Below, in pieces: positions 1-7,572 of a stretch of 64,000 nucleotides of DNA (its first letter is position 1; each line of letters opens with the position of its first letter). A program made the position numbers and the translations under genes. The stretch covers positions 54,675 to 118,674 of the forward strand of contig KN050797.1 in NCBI GenBank assembly GCA_000746015.1, given 5' to 3'. Source of the stretch: Lachnospiraceae bacterium MA2020 (lineage in GTDB: Bacteria > Bacillota > Clostridia > Lachnospirales > Lachnospiraceae). The notes beneath the pieces were generated by a model. That model worked only from the letters and a program-made list of their open reading frames with translations, was not told the DNA's origin and ran no database searches.

Positions 1-66
1 TCAAGCAGCAGCTCATCAAGTTCGAGCAGTAGCTCAAGCAGCAGCTCATCAAGTTCAAGCAGCAGT
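1..66 (+). repeat. Two tandem 33-bp repeats encoding poly-Ser
   Basis: Bases 1-33 and 34-66 are near-identical 33-bp units (about three differences) built from AGC/TCA/AGT serine codons. The array may continue upstream of the window. Such codon-reiterated tracts encode flexible, often glycosylated stalks and tend to vary in copy number. Confidence 0.7.
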
Positions 67-333
67 TCGGATAAAAATAAAAAGAGCAAAAAACATAATA
101 GTAATGACAGCGACAGCTCGACAAATAGTGTAGCAAGTGCAGGAGAAGCTCCGCAGTCTGACGTACTTGGTGAAAGGATGTCACCTGATGCAGAAGCTGA
201 TAGTGGAGTATTGGGAGACAGGGAAGCACCGGAAACCGGAGATACTTCTGAGCCATTTGTATGGATTGGTATTGGCATCTTTGCCTTTGGTGTTGCATAT
301 GTGGCACTTAAGGAATTGAGAAAGGAAAAGTGA
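1..333 (+). CDS. C-terminal part of a Ser-rich wall-anchored surface protein (5' end outside window)
   Basis: The reading frame is open from base 1 and stops at 331-333, so only the last 110 residues are visible. They begin with a poly-Ser tract, followed by a Lys/Asn/Ser linker, the segment VLGERMSPDAEADSGVLGDR, then APETGD, a hydrophobic stretch of about 20 residues and the charged tail KELRKEK. This is the layout of a sortase sorting signal, with APETG in place of LPXTG. The motif VLG(E/D)R just before the signal recurs before the LPQTG of the minor pilin at 9958-11061, which ties the protein to the pilus system. The sortase gene follows at once, its possible starts overlapping or lying just after this stop. 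It could be a shaft, basal or separate adhesin subunit; the missing N-terminus prevents a choice. Confidence 0.75.
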   Translation, partial: SSSSSSSSSSSSSSSSSSSSSSSDKNKKSKKHNSNDSDSSTNSVASAGEAPQSDVLGERMSPDAEADSGVLGDREAPETGDTSEPFVWIGIGIFAFGVAYVALKELRKEK

Positions 334-338
334 TAAGT

Positions 339-1106
339 ATGCGTAAGACGATTTCATTACTTACACTGATCATAGCTATTGTGATCTTTGCTATATCGGC
401 CTATGAGCTTTTTAGCATATATAATGAGTATGGCAAGGCTGATACTGAGTATAATGAATTGTCCCAGCAATACGTTAATAAAAATATAAGTGCCGGAGCA
501 TCAGACTCTGGCGCTTCATCTTTACCGGAGAATAGCTGGGATATTGATTTTGAATCACTCAAAGATATAAACTCAGATATTGTAGCCTGGATAAGTGTTC
601 CTGCATGCGGGATAAGCTATCCGATCGTACAGGCAGATGACAACAGCAAATATCTTACAAAGACATTTGAGCTGAATAAAAATAAAAGTGGTGCGATATT
701 TGTTGATCATGACTGCAAGCCTGATTTTTCGGATTTTAATACGATCATATATGGTCACAACATGAAAAACGGAAGTATGTTTGGATCATTAAAAAAGTTG
801 TATCAGGATACGGCTTTAATGGAAGGAGCTCCTTATTTTGAGATAATCCTGCCGGGTAATAGAGTAAAAAGATATGAGATCTTTTCATATTACATAGATA
901 GTTCAGTTTCTACCAGTTATGTTCTGACAAATACGGAAGAAGATGATCAGGCATATCTGGACTACATAATGCCTAAGACGATCAAAAACAGAGGGATTTC
1001 GGTTTCAACGGATGATCATATAGTGACGCTCGCAACATGCTCGGGTTCATCTGGAAGTAAAAAGAGATTTTTTGTACATGGAGTTTTAGTAGAAGGACAA
1101 CAGTGA
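339..1106 (+). CDS. srtB: Class B-type sortase
   Basis: A membrane-anchored cysteine transpeptidase of 255 residues that would attach sorting-signal proteins to peptidoglycan or to a pilus base. An N-terminal membrane segment covers about residues 4-24. The catalytic triad is visible: His140 in YGHNMKNGSMFGSL, Cys234 in TLATCSG and Arg243 in KKRFFVHG. The spacing and the GHNMKNGSMFGSL signature fit class B rather than A or C. A GTG at 330 overlaps the previous stop, but the ATG at 339 sits behind an AAAGGAAA ribosome site and gives a normal N-terminus, so it is preferred. The gene is coupled to the upstream APETG protein, its likely substrate, and ends in a terminator that overlaps its stop codon, so it belongs to a transcription unit separate from the pilus genes downstream. 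Confidence 0.85.
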   Translation: MRKTISLLTLIIAIVIFAISAYELFSIYNEYGKADTEYNELSQQYVNKNISAGASDSGASSLPENSWDIDFESLKDINSDIVAWISVPACGISYPIVQADDNSKYLTKTFELNKNKSGAIFVDHDCKPDFSDFNTIIYGHNMKNGSMFGSLKKLYQDTALMEGAPYFEIILPGNRVKRYEIFSYYIDSSVSTSYVLTNTEEDDQAYLDYIMPKTIKNRGISVSTDDHIVTLATCSGSSGSKKRFFVHGVLVEGQQ

Positions 1107-1125
1107 AAGCTGTTGTCCTTTAACT
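1093..1125 (+). terminator. Rho-independent terminator overlapping the sortase stop
   Basis: An 11-bp perfect stem (AAGGACAACAG / CTGTTGTCCTT) with a six-base loop TGAAAG that contains the TGA stop codon at 1104-1106. A short T-rich stretch follows. It ends the srtB transcript. Confidence 0.8.
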
Positions 1126-1259
1126 TTTATACTAAAAATAATTTTATACAGTATTATGTATACAATAAACAAGTTTTTGACTGAATTTGATGACGGAAGA
1201 TGAAGGATTTTTTGCATAAACTGTACTTGAAAAAATACCTAAAAATATTTAAAATTCTA

Positions 1260-1288
1260 TTTACACTGTGTACAAGATACATTATATT
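1260..1288 (+). promoter_or_regulatory. Predicted sigma-A promoter for the coiled-coil/pilus operon
   Basis: TTTACA at 1260-1265 and TATATT at 1283-1288 are separated by 17 bases. This is about 100 bp upstream of the coiled-coil gene. Palindromes TGTGTACA (1267-1274) and TGTATACA (1157-1164 and 1295-1302) surround it and could bind a regulator. The rest of the 1126-1385 gap is AT-rich with no gene seen. Confidence 0.5.
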
Positions 1289-1347
1289 GTGCATTGTATA
1301 CATGTAAATGGTTATATCTGTTGTTTTGATGGATATGCGTTGTGCTT

Positions 1348-1373
1348 GTATCTGTGAAATTTTTTGCAGATAC
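1348..1373 (+). promoter_or_regulatory. Leader hairpin just before the ribosome site
   Basis: GTATCTG (1348-1354) and CAGATAC (1367-1373) can pair as a 7-bp stem with a 12-base loop, ending one base before the GGAG ribosome site of the coiled-coil gene. It could modulate translation. No known riboswitch family was recognised. Confidence 0.35.
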
Positions 1374-1385
1374 CGGAGATAAAAA

Positions 1386-1901
1386 ATGGCAGAGGTGAAT
1401 CTTAGAAAGTTAAAAAGAGCCGAGCTTCTGGAAATGATGATCAAGTTTTCGGAAGATGCAGAGGCAGCTGATAAGCGCGCAAAGCAGCGTGAGGCTGAGC
1501 TTGAGGCAGAAAAAGAGCAGTTTATAGCTCAGATGGCTGAAGAGAGAGCTCAGATGCTTGAAAAGTTTGATGCCGAAAAAGCTGAGATGCGAGCAAAGTT
1601 TAATGAGCAAAAAGCCGCAATGCAGGCGAAGTTTGATAAGGATATCAACGGTCTGAAAGCAAGGCTTGAAAGAGAAAAAGCAGAAATACAGGACGAGGTA
1701 GATTTAGCGATAGACAAGATAGAGAGGGCAGGAAACCTTGCAGAAGCAGCACTTTCGCTCAATGATGTCTTTAAGGCAAGTCAGAAAGCTGCAGCGCTGT
1801 ATTATAAGGGTGTTAAGGCTAAGTGTGATGAAATGGAAGCCGAAACACGAGCCAAGTGCGAAAAGATGCTTGAAGAAGCTAAGAGAAAAAGTCAGCAGTA
1901 A
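1386..1901 (+). CDS. Coiled-coil protein of unknown function, first gene of the pilus operon
   Basis: This 171-residue soluble protein has no signal peptide or membrane segment. Residues about 25-110 are a highly charged Ala/Glu/Lys/Arg helix with repeated AEKAEMRAKF-like heptads, typical of a long coiled coil. A second helical part (about 115-170) contains AALYYKGVKAKCDEMEAE. GGAG at 1375-1378 lies seven bases before the ATG. It is followed 14 bases later by the signal peptidase gene, so it is probably co-transcribed with the pilus genes. Database annotations of such proteins as DNA-repair or scaffold proteins rest on the coiled coil alone. A role in organising or timing pilus assembly at the membrane is only a guess. 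Confidence 0.6.
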   Translation: MAEVNLRKLKRAELLEMMIKFSEDAEAADKRAKQREAELEAEKEQFIAQMAEERAQMLEKFDAEKAEMRAKFNEQKAAMQAKFDKDINGLKARLEREKAEIQDEVDLAIDKIERAGNLAEAALSLNDVFKASQKAAALYYKGVKAKCDEMEAETRAKCEKMLEEAKRKSQQ

Positions 1902-1915
1902 TTATTGCAGAGGTT

Positions 1916-2518
1916 ATGATGGATAGCACAGTGATGATGAAGCCTTCTTTAGCGCAGCTCAAGGCAGAGCTGAGACATGAGAAGCGTAAAAAGGAATACA
2001 GCAGGACATTTCGCGGAACAATCTTTGTTCTTTTGGTTGTAGCTGCGGTCTCAGTTCTAATATCAAGCTTTTTCCTTACAGTACTTAAGGTATCTGGAGA
2101 GAGCATGTCGCCATCGCTCGAAACCGGGCAGATTGTAGTTGCTTTAAATAGTGACAAATTTACACCGGGTGAGATGATAGCGTTTTATTACAATAATAAG
2201 GTTTTGGTAAAAAGAGTAGTTGGATCCCCCGGTGACTGGATAAATATAGATGAAGATGGAAATGTATCTGTTAATGGAGAGCCTCTCGATGAGCCGTACT
2301 TAAAAGTTAAAGCTAAGTATGCGTCTTCTACATCGGAGAGTGAGCAGATCAAGTTTCCATATCAGGTACCGGAGAGCAGGTACTTTGTCCTCGGTGACAA
2401 CAGAGACGTGTCGATAGACAGTCGTTCGACAGTAGTAGGATGTGTTTCTAAGGAGCAGCTTATAGGAAAGCTTGTATACAGAGTATTTCCATTTAAGGAA
2501 ATTAGTAAGTTAAATTAA
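1916..2518 (+). CDS. lepB: Signal peptidase I dedicated to the pilus locus
   Basis: Type I signal peptidase of 200 residues that removes signal peptides from exported preproteins on the outer face of the membrane. One membrane anchor covers about residues 33-56. The catalytic Ser63 is in SGESMSP, the general-base Lys99 is in KRVVGSPGD, and the C-terminal signature GDNRDVSIDSR is present, so all family boxes are intact. It sits between the coiled-coil gene and the giant adhesin. Signal peptidases inside pilus loci are known in Gram-positives, some of them catalytically dead chaperone-like forms; here the Ser and Lys are present, so an active enzyme is expected. ATGs at 1916 and 1919 are both possible starts behind AGAGG. 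Confidence 0.9.
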   Translation: MMDSTVMMKPSLAQLKAELRHEKRKKEYSRTFRGTIFVLLVVAAVSVLISSFFLTVLKVSGESMSPSLETGQIVVALNSDKFTPGEMIAFYYNNKVLVKRVVGSPGDWINIDEDGNVSVNGEPLDEPYLKVKAKYASSTSESEQIKFPYQVPESRYFVLGDNRDVSIDSRSTVVGCVSKEQLIGKLVYRVFPFKEISKLN

Positions 2519-2535
2519 TTTTTTTTGAGTAAAAG

Positions 2536-2553
2536 ATGTCAATCGATTGACAT
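2536..2553. promoter_or_regulatory. 18-bp perfect palindrome, possible operator
   Basis: ATGTCAATCGATTGACAT is an exact 9+9 palindrome without spacer, located between the signal peptidase stop and the giant adhesin's ribosome site. It resembles a dimer-binding operator. It is too short and loopless to be a terminator and has no T-tract. Confidence 0.4.
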
Positions 2554-2582
2554 ATTAGTTGGGTATATTAGGAGTGTGAAAA

Positions 2583-5500
2583 ATGCGACGTGAAGCAGAA
2601 AATCGCGCAGAAAAGTTCATAAAAAAGCGTTTGCTGAAGAAAAGACTTGCGGGCATGCTTCTCGTAATGTCACTGATCGTAGGTTCGGTGACTATGTATA
2701 TGCTTAAACATTCGGCGGTGGCTGTATCTGATGAAGCTGCTGAAGAAGTGGGCATGGTTATGGAAGGTGAAAACGACAGCGATGGAGGAGAGGAAATCGT
2801 TGTTGAAGAAATGGAAAACGATCAGGCCGAGGAAAACTCCGCAGAAGAAACAGACGGATCAGAATCACATGGATCAGAACCAGAGCAGAATGAAGCTGAA
2901 GAATCTGATGAAAACTCTGTGGCAGAGGAATCTTCAAATGAAGAAAATAAAGAGAATTCAGATGAGACTTCAGGTGAAGAAGTGACAGAAGGTTCAAATG
3001 AAGAGTCAAGCGAAGAGTCTGTGCCTACAGAAGAAGCACAGGAGAGCAGTGAAGTTTCTCTTGAAGCCGGTGCAGAGAAGCAGCTTGAAAGCAGCAGCGG
3101 ATCTAACGATACTGATGAGAGCTCAGTAAGTAATAACACATCAGAAGAAAAAGAAAGCACAGAGGACAACGAAAAACAGGTTGTATCTGATAATGAGGCA
3201 TCCGGTGAAGGTAGTTCACAGGAGGAAGACGTAGAGAAGACAGTATCAGATAATACAGCATCTGATGAAGCGGCTTCAAACGATTCAGACGAAAAGAGTG
3301 CAGTATCAGACAACAATACTGAAAAAGAAAGTGCTTCAGATAATAGCGTATCAAATAATGATGCAAAAGATGACAGCACTTCAGATAATGGTGTATCAAA
3401 TAATAGAGCGGAAGATAACAGCGTATCAGACAATAGCGTGTCAGATAACAGTGTTTCAAACAATAGTGTTTCAGGCAACAGCGTTTCGGGCAACACAGTT
3501 TCCGATGACAGTGTTTCAAAGAACGCCGTAAAGACGGAGTATGTATATGAAGACAGTAAGGTAAAGGTAGTAGCTACACTCGAAAGAGCAGATGCAATAC
3601 CTGACGAGGCAGAATTTAAGGTTACGGAAGTAACAAAGACTACCAAAGATTATAACTATGATGCTTATATGGATGCACTTAATGAGGGTGTGTCAGACAA
3701 TAAGGTATCAGCAAATAGTGTCCAGTATGATGAAAGCAATACGCTGCTTTATGATATCGCTTTCATAAGTGACGGAAAAGAAGTAGAGCCAAAAGAAGGA
3801 TTTGTCAGTATAAGCGCTGAATTTAAGAAAAATCAGCTGACGGAGGATCTGTCAGTTGAAGATAAAGAGGATATAGCAGTAATCCATCTTCCAATCAAAG
3901 AGGAAGTTAAGGAAAGTACGGAAATTACTGCTACACAGACAGCAACACAGATCAGTTCTAATGACATAGAAGTGAAGGAACTTACAGAAACAACAGTGGA
4001 AGTGAGTGACAGTGAGAAAATTCAGTTTAGTGAGGATAGTTTCTCAGTATATGCGATAACGGTTTATCAGAGTCACGAAGCAGGAACTGATAATTTTAAG
4101 ACAGTTCTCGGTGATGCGATCAACTATGGTATAACAGCGGATACATTTTCGCTTGGAGGAGATTCACAGACAAACTTTGCAGCCGGCTATGTATCTAGTG
4201 CAACGCATCAGACAGGTAATAACCTTACAAATGAAGCCGAGCAGACTTTTATGATTGGTTCAATCGCTTCTGGCTATACGCTGAATTATAGAGGAGGCTC
4301 GTATCCGGCATACTTCCTGATTCCTTCAAAGTATTCAAAGCAGCTTAACAACAGCGGTAATAATAATACTTATTTTAAGGTGGATACATCATATTCATCT
4401 GAAGCTATCAAAAAAGATGTAAGTGACATGCTCAGCTATGCAAAAGCTGCGTCAAAAGAGCTTGCATCAAGAAGCCAGACAGCCTGGCTTTCATATAGTA
4501 ATTCTAAGTGGGTCCTTGATATAAGAAATAAGCCCGATGGAACATACTATGTGACAATGAACGAATCGGATATGGAAAAAATAGCTGAGGCTGATAAGCT
4601 TCGGATATACAAACATGATGGTCAGACCATTGTGTTTAATGTCACATCTTCCGAAACGATAAACATGTATAAGTACAGTGTTAACGGACTTGGAAGTGAT
4701 TCGATGCTCAATAGTAACAGTTATAGTAAAACTTCTGAGACGATAATTTGGAATTTTACTAAAGCTACAACTATCAATGCAAATGGCTCAGTTGTTGGAA
4801 CATTTATTGCACCGACATCAGTATGGTATAACTACGCTACTTCTGCAGGCTGGCTTGTTGCAAAGACTGCTTATATTTATTCGGGTGAGTGGCACAACAT
4901 TTACAATGGTGTAAAGCAGATAAGCGGAACAGTAGTATTTGAAGCTTATAAAAATATAGACGGAAGTGCGGCAAAGGCTTCGGGTTTTGAATTTACTTTA
5001 TATCAAAAGAAATCCGGCAAATGGGCTAAGATAGAGACTGTAAAGAATGACAGACATAATATAGCTTTCAGTCCTATCACCTACTCCAAAAGCAATACCA
5101 GCCTAAAGAAAGTGGGATCCACACAGGATTTTATCTATAAAATAAGCGAAACAGCCGGAACAAAAGACAGTCATGGAAATGCGTATATCGCAGACTCAAC
5201 AGAGTATTTTGCTAAAGTTACTGTTACACTGAAAAATAACGGTAAAAATTATTATACGGTATCAGAGCCGGTATACTACACTGACGAAAGCTGTAAGAAC
5301 AGATATACCGCCGAAGACAGACCGGTATTTAATAATATGTCCGGCAATGGCAGTGTAACACTTAAGTTGTTTAAGTACCTTAATAAGGGTGATCCGGGAA
5401 ATAACAAATACAAGTTTACGGTCAGGGTACTTAAGAGTGATGGTTCATTACAAAAGCTTACGGACAGTCTTGAAAACAATGGCAAAGATATTACTTTCAC

Positions 5501-7505
5501 GACTCAGCTGACATCAGCCTATTTGTCACGGAACGGAGACGCATCTTTTGCATATTTTGTCATTACTGAGAATGATTTAAGCGACGACAAAGTCACTAAG
5601 GACAGTGGGTATATTATTGCCAAAGTAATAAATCCAATGACGGATAAACAGTCTGTAGAATACTATAAACATAACGAAGCTGAAGACGAAAGTATGTATG
5701 TAAACGTAAAGCGTCTGGAAGATGCTGGATATCCTAATAAAGCTGGATATCTTGAATCTCTTACAAAACGCTCTGCATATAGAATTGGTAACGCTTCGGA
5801 TGTAGCCTTCTACAATGAAGGTAAGGGTAATCTCCGCATTCACAAGATGGTTGTAAATGACTATGGAACCAAGATGGTCAGAGATGCCACAAATGACAAG
5901 GCTTTACTTGATATGGTGAAATTCAGGGTTACGAATAATGATACCGGAAATTACATTGTATTTAGAGGCTTTACAGGTAAAAATCAAGACAAAGTTGGTT
6001 GGGCTGAAGAGTATGATAAGGACACACATAAGCCGACTAAGAAGACTTACAGTGTTGCATACAACAATAATGCACAATGGACGTTGATAGGGATACCTGC
6101 TGGTACATATACTGTTGATGAAGTTGCAGATGGATATACATTTACATATGATCCGGATACAAACAAAAGCTCTTTCATAGATAATGCAAAATTCTGCAGG
6201 GTTACAAAGTATGACCTGACAGTAGACAAAGAAGGTAGATTTTGGGTTGGCACCGGTGGAACTAATTACCGCAAGGTATTTTCGGTAGACCTTGAAAACC
6301 ACAATAATACCGGTCCTACAAATGTTAAAGTAGGGGATATGACAGTTGATAATGATTCACATACGGAGACTGTCCAGGTTTGTAACTATTACAGTATACC
6401 GGTTGGACCTGTTGTCATAAACAAAAACTTTAACAGTAAGGACTGGGAGTCAAATCTGAGCTTCAGCTTTAACATCGAGCCTATTGGATATATAGCGCAT
6501 GATTCTGAGGGTAATGATGTGACTTTAAGCTCACAACCTATGCCTGATATTACTAAGGCAACAGTTACGCGTGATTCGGCGGTACTAAATGGTAATGTAT
6601 GGAGTGCTACTGCAAGTTTTGGTGCTATACCATTCAGGTGTGAAGGTACGTACAAGTATAAGATAACAGAGGTTAATGAAGGTAAAGATGGTATAACTTA
6701 TGATTCAGCAGTCTATTATTTAGAGATTGTTGTTCAGAAAGATCATACATACTTTTCAAAAACCTATTCTTATGAAAATATGACTAATCCTGAAAAGTAT
6801 ACATCGGATACAACTCTTGACGAAGACTTTTATTATCTTCGCGCAGACATAACATATTCTGACAAAAAAGATATGAGTCATATACTTGCAAAAGAAAAGC
6901 TGTATTTAGGAAATAACCCAGATACATCTGAGAAATATGATAATCACTTTATTGAAGAGTGGGATAAGAATTACAGTAATGGTGCCCCGGCATTCAAGAA
7001 TACAAGATCCGGAATTCTTAATGTAAAGAAAGTATGGCTCGACGACAAGGGTAAGGATGACTCAAAAAGCTATACTTCACTGAAGCTTAAGATAATGCGT
7101 AAGACGGCAGCAAGTAACAGCTGGGAATATTATAAAGACGTAGAATTGTATCAGAAAGCAGGATGGACTGCGACAGTAGAAAATCTTGAACAGCAGGATA
7201 GTAATGGTAATGACTATATCTATTGTGTAAAAGAGGATGATGCCTACTCAAAAACTCACGTTGTAATATATAGCTATAACGGGCATGAATATTTTTCAGA
7301 TCAAGAGTATGAAATAAAGCTTGATGATACAGGTCTTAGCTATGGCAGTGTTACAGTTACAAATAAAAAAGTAGTTACAACTGTTTTGCCGGCAACAGGT
7401 GGTATAGGCACTTTACCATTTAAGATTATTGGTATGATAATGCTTGCTTTGTCAGTTCTGGGCTATGAGATACATAGGAAGAAACTGAAAAATATTAATG
7501 GTTAA
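2583..7505 (+). CDS. Giant LPATG pilus adhesin with choice-of-anchor A and pilin domains
   Basis: A 1640-residue wall-anchored protein, probably the pilus tip adhesin. A long basic N-region and hydrophobic core (about 19-41) form a YSIRK-free signal peptide. Residues 45-310 are an acidic Glu/Ser/Asn stalk ending in VSDN-type pentapeptide repeats. Residues about 500-775 resemble a choice-of-anchor A domain: opening VLGDAINYGITADTFSLGGD and closing IIWNFTKATTINANG then VVGTFIAPTSVW. Then come pilin isopeptide-type domains (about 780-925 and 1276-1386, the latter with GTYKYKITEVNEGKDGITYD), a SpaA/Cna_B-like domain (about 1080-1200, GIPAGTYTVDEVADGYTF) and a Cna_B domain (about 1476-1597). LPATGG begins at residue 1602, followed by a membrane helix and HRKKLKN. 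AGGAG precedes the ATG. The stop lies in the linker before the pilin gene, so transcription continues. Confidence 0.85.
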   Translation: MRREAENRAEKFIKKRLLKKRLAGMLLVMSLIVGSVTMYMLKHSAVAVSDEAAEEVGMVMEGENDSDGGEEIVVEEMENDQAEENSAEETDGSESHGSEPEQNEAEESDENSVAEESSNEENKENSDETSGEEVTEGSNEESSEESVPTEEAQESSEVSLEAGAEKQLESSSGSNDTDESSVSNNTSEEKESTEDNEKQVVSDNEASGEGSSQEEDVEKTVSDNTASDEAASNDSDEKSAVSDNNTEKESASDNSVSNNDAKDDSTSDNGVSNNRAEDNSVSDNSVSDNSVSNNSVSGNSVSGNTVSDDSVSKNAVKTEYVYEDSKVKVVATLERADAIPDEAEFKVTEVTKTTKDYNYDAYMDALNEGVSDNKVSANSVQYDESNTLLYDIAFISDGKEVEPKEGFVSISAEFKKNQLTEDLSVEDKEDIAVIHLPIKEEVKESTEITATQTATQISSNDIEVKELTETTVEVSDSEKIQFSEDSFSVYAITVYQSHEAGTDNFKTVLGDAINYGITADTFSLGGDSQTNFAAGYVSSATHQTGNNLTNEAEQTFMIGSIASGYTLNYRGGSYPAYFLIPSKYSKQLNNSGNNNTYFKVDTSYSSEAIKKDVSDMLSYAKAASKELASRSQTAWLSYSNSKWVLDIRNKPDGTYYVTMNESDMEKIAEADKLRIYKHDGQTIVFNVTSSETINMYKYSVNGLGSDSMLNSNSYSKTSETIIWNFTKATTINANGSVVGTFIAPTSVWYNYATSAGWLVAKTAYIYSGEWHNIYNGVKQISGTVVFEAYKNIDGSAAKASGFEFTLYQKKSGKWAKIETVKNDRHNIAFSPITYSKSNTSLKKVGSTQDFIYKISETAGTKDSHGNAYIADSTEYFAKVTVTLKNNGKNYYTVSEPVYYTDESCKNRYTAEDRPVFNNMSGNGSVTLKLFKYLNKGDPGNNKYKFTVRVLKSDGSLQKLTDSLENNGKDITFTTQLTSAYLSRNGDASFAYFVITENDLSDDKVTKDSGYIIAKVINPMTDKQSVEYYKHNEAEDESMYVNVKRLEDAGYPNKAGYLESLTKRSAYRIGNASDVAFYNEGKGNLRIHKMVVNDYGTKMVRDATNDKALLDMVKFRVTNNDTGNYIVFRGFTGKNQDKVGWAEEYDKDTHKPTKKTYSVAYNNNAQWTLIGIPAGTYTVDEVADGYTFTYDPDTNKSSFIDNAKFCRVTKYDLTVDKEGRFWVGTGGTNYRKVFSVDLENHNNTGPTNVKVGDMTVDNDSHTETVQVCNYYSIPVGPVVINKNFNSKDWESNLSFSFNIEPIGYIAHDSEGNDVTLSSQPMPDITKATVTRDSAVLNGNVWSATASFGAIPFRCEGTYKYKITEVNEGKDGITYDSAVYYLEIVVQKDHTYFSKTYSYENMTNPEKYTSDTTLDEDFYYLRADITYSDKKDMSHILAKEKLYLGNNPDTSEKYDNHFIEEWDKNYSNGAPAFKNTRSGILNVKKVWLDDKGKDDSKSYTSLKLKIMRKTAASNSWEYYKDVELYQKAGWTATVENLEQQDSNGNDYIYCVKEDDAYSKTHVVIYSYNGHEYFSDQEYEIKLDDTGLSYGSVTVTNKKVVTTVLPATGGIGTLPFKIIGMIMLALSVLGYEIHRKKLKNING
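3295..3530 (+). repeat. Degenerate 15-bp repeats encoding SVSDN-type pentapeptides
   Basis: Successive 15-bp units encode SVSDN, SVSNN, SVSGN and similar peptides within the stalk of the giant adhesin (about residues 240-315). The units differ mostly at third codon positions, so the repeat is conserved at protein level. Related VSxN motifs occur in the proteins at 13192 and 50252. Confidence 0.65.
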
Positions 7506-7572
7506 AGGTGCAGAAATGCATTTTAACAATAGAGTAACAAAGGGTATAAAAAATTTTAACAGGAGAATGAAA

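Noticed and set aside
2822-3646. Long minus-strand open frame (274 codons) opposite the adhesin stalk
   Set aside because: It is Ser/Leu-rich low complexity produced by the Glu/Ser/Asn repeat codons on the other strand; it has no ribosome site and the plus-strand gene is certain.
7498-7572. Upstream start of the major pilin overlapping the adhesin stop
   Set aside because: It would put 25 residues before the signal peptide; AGGAG at 7561-7565 clearly serves the ATG at 7573.
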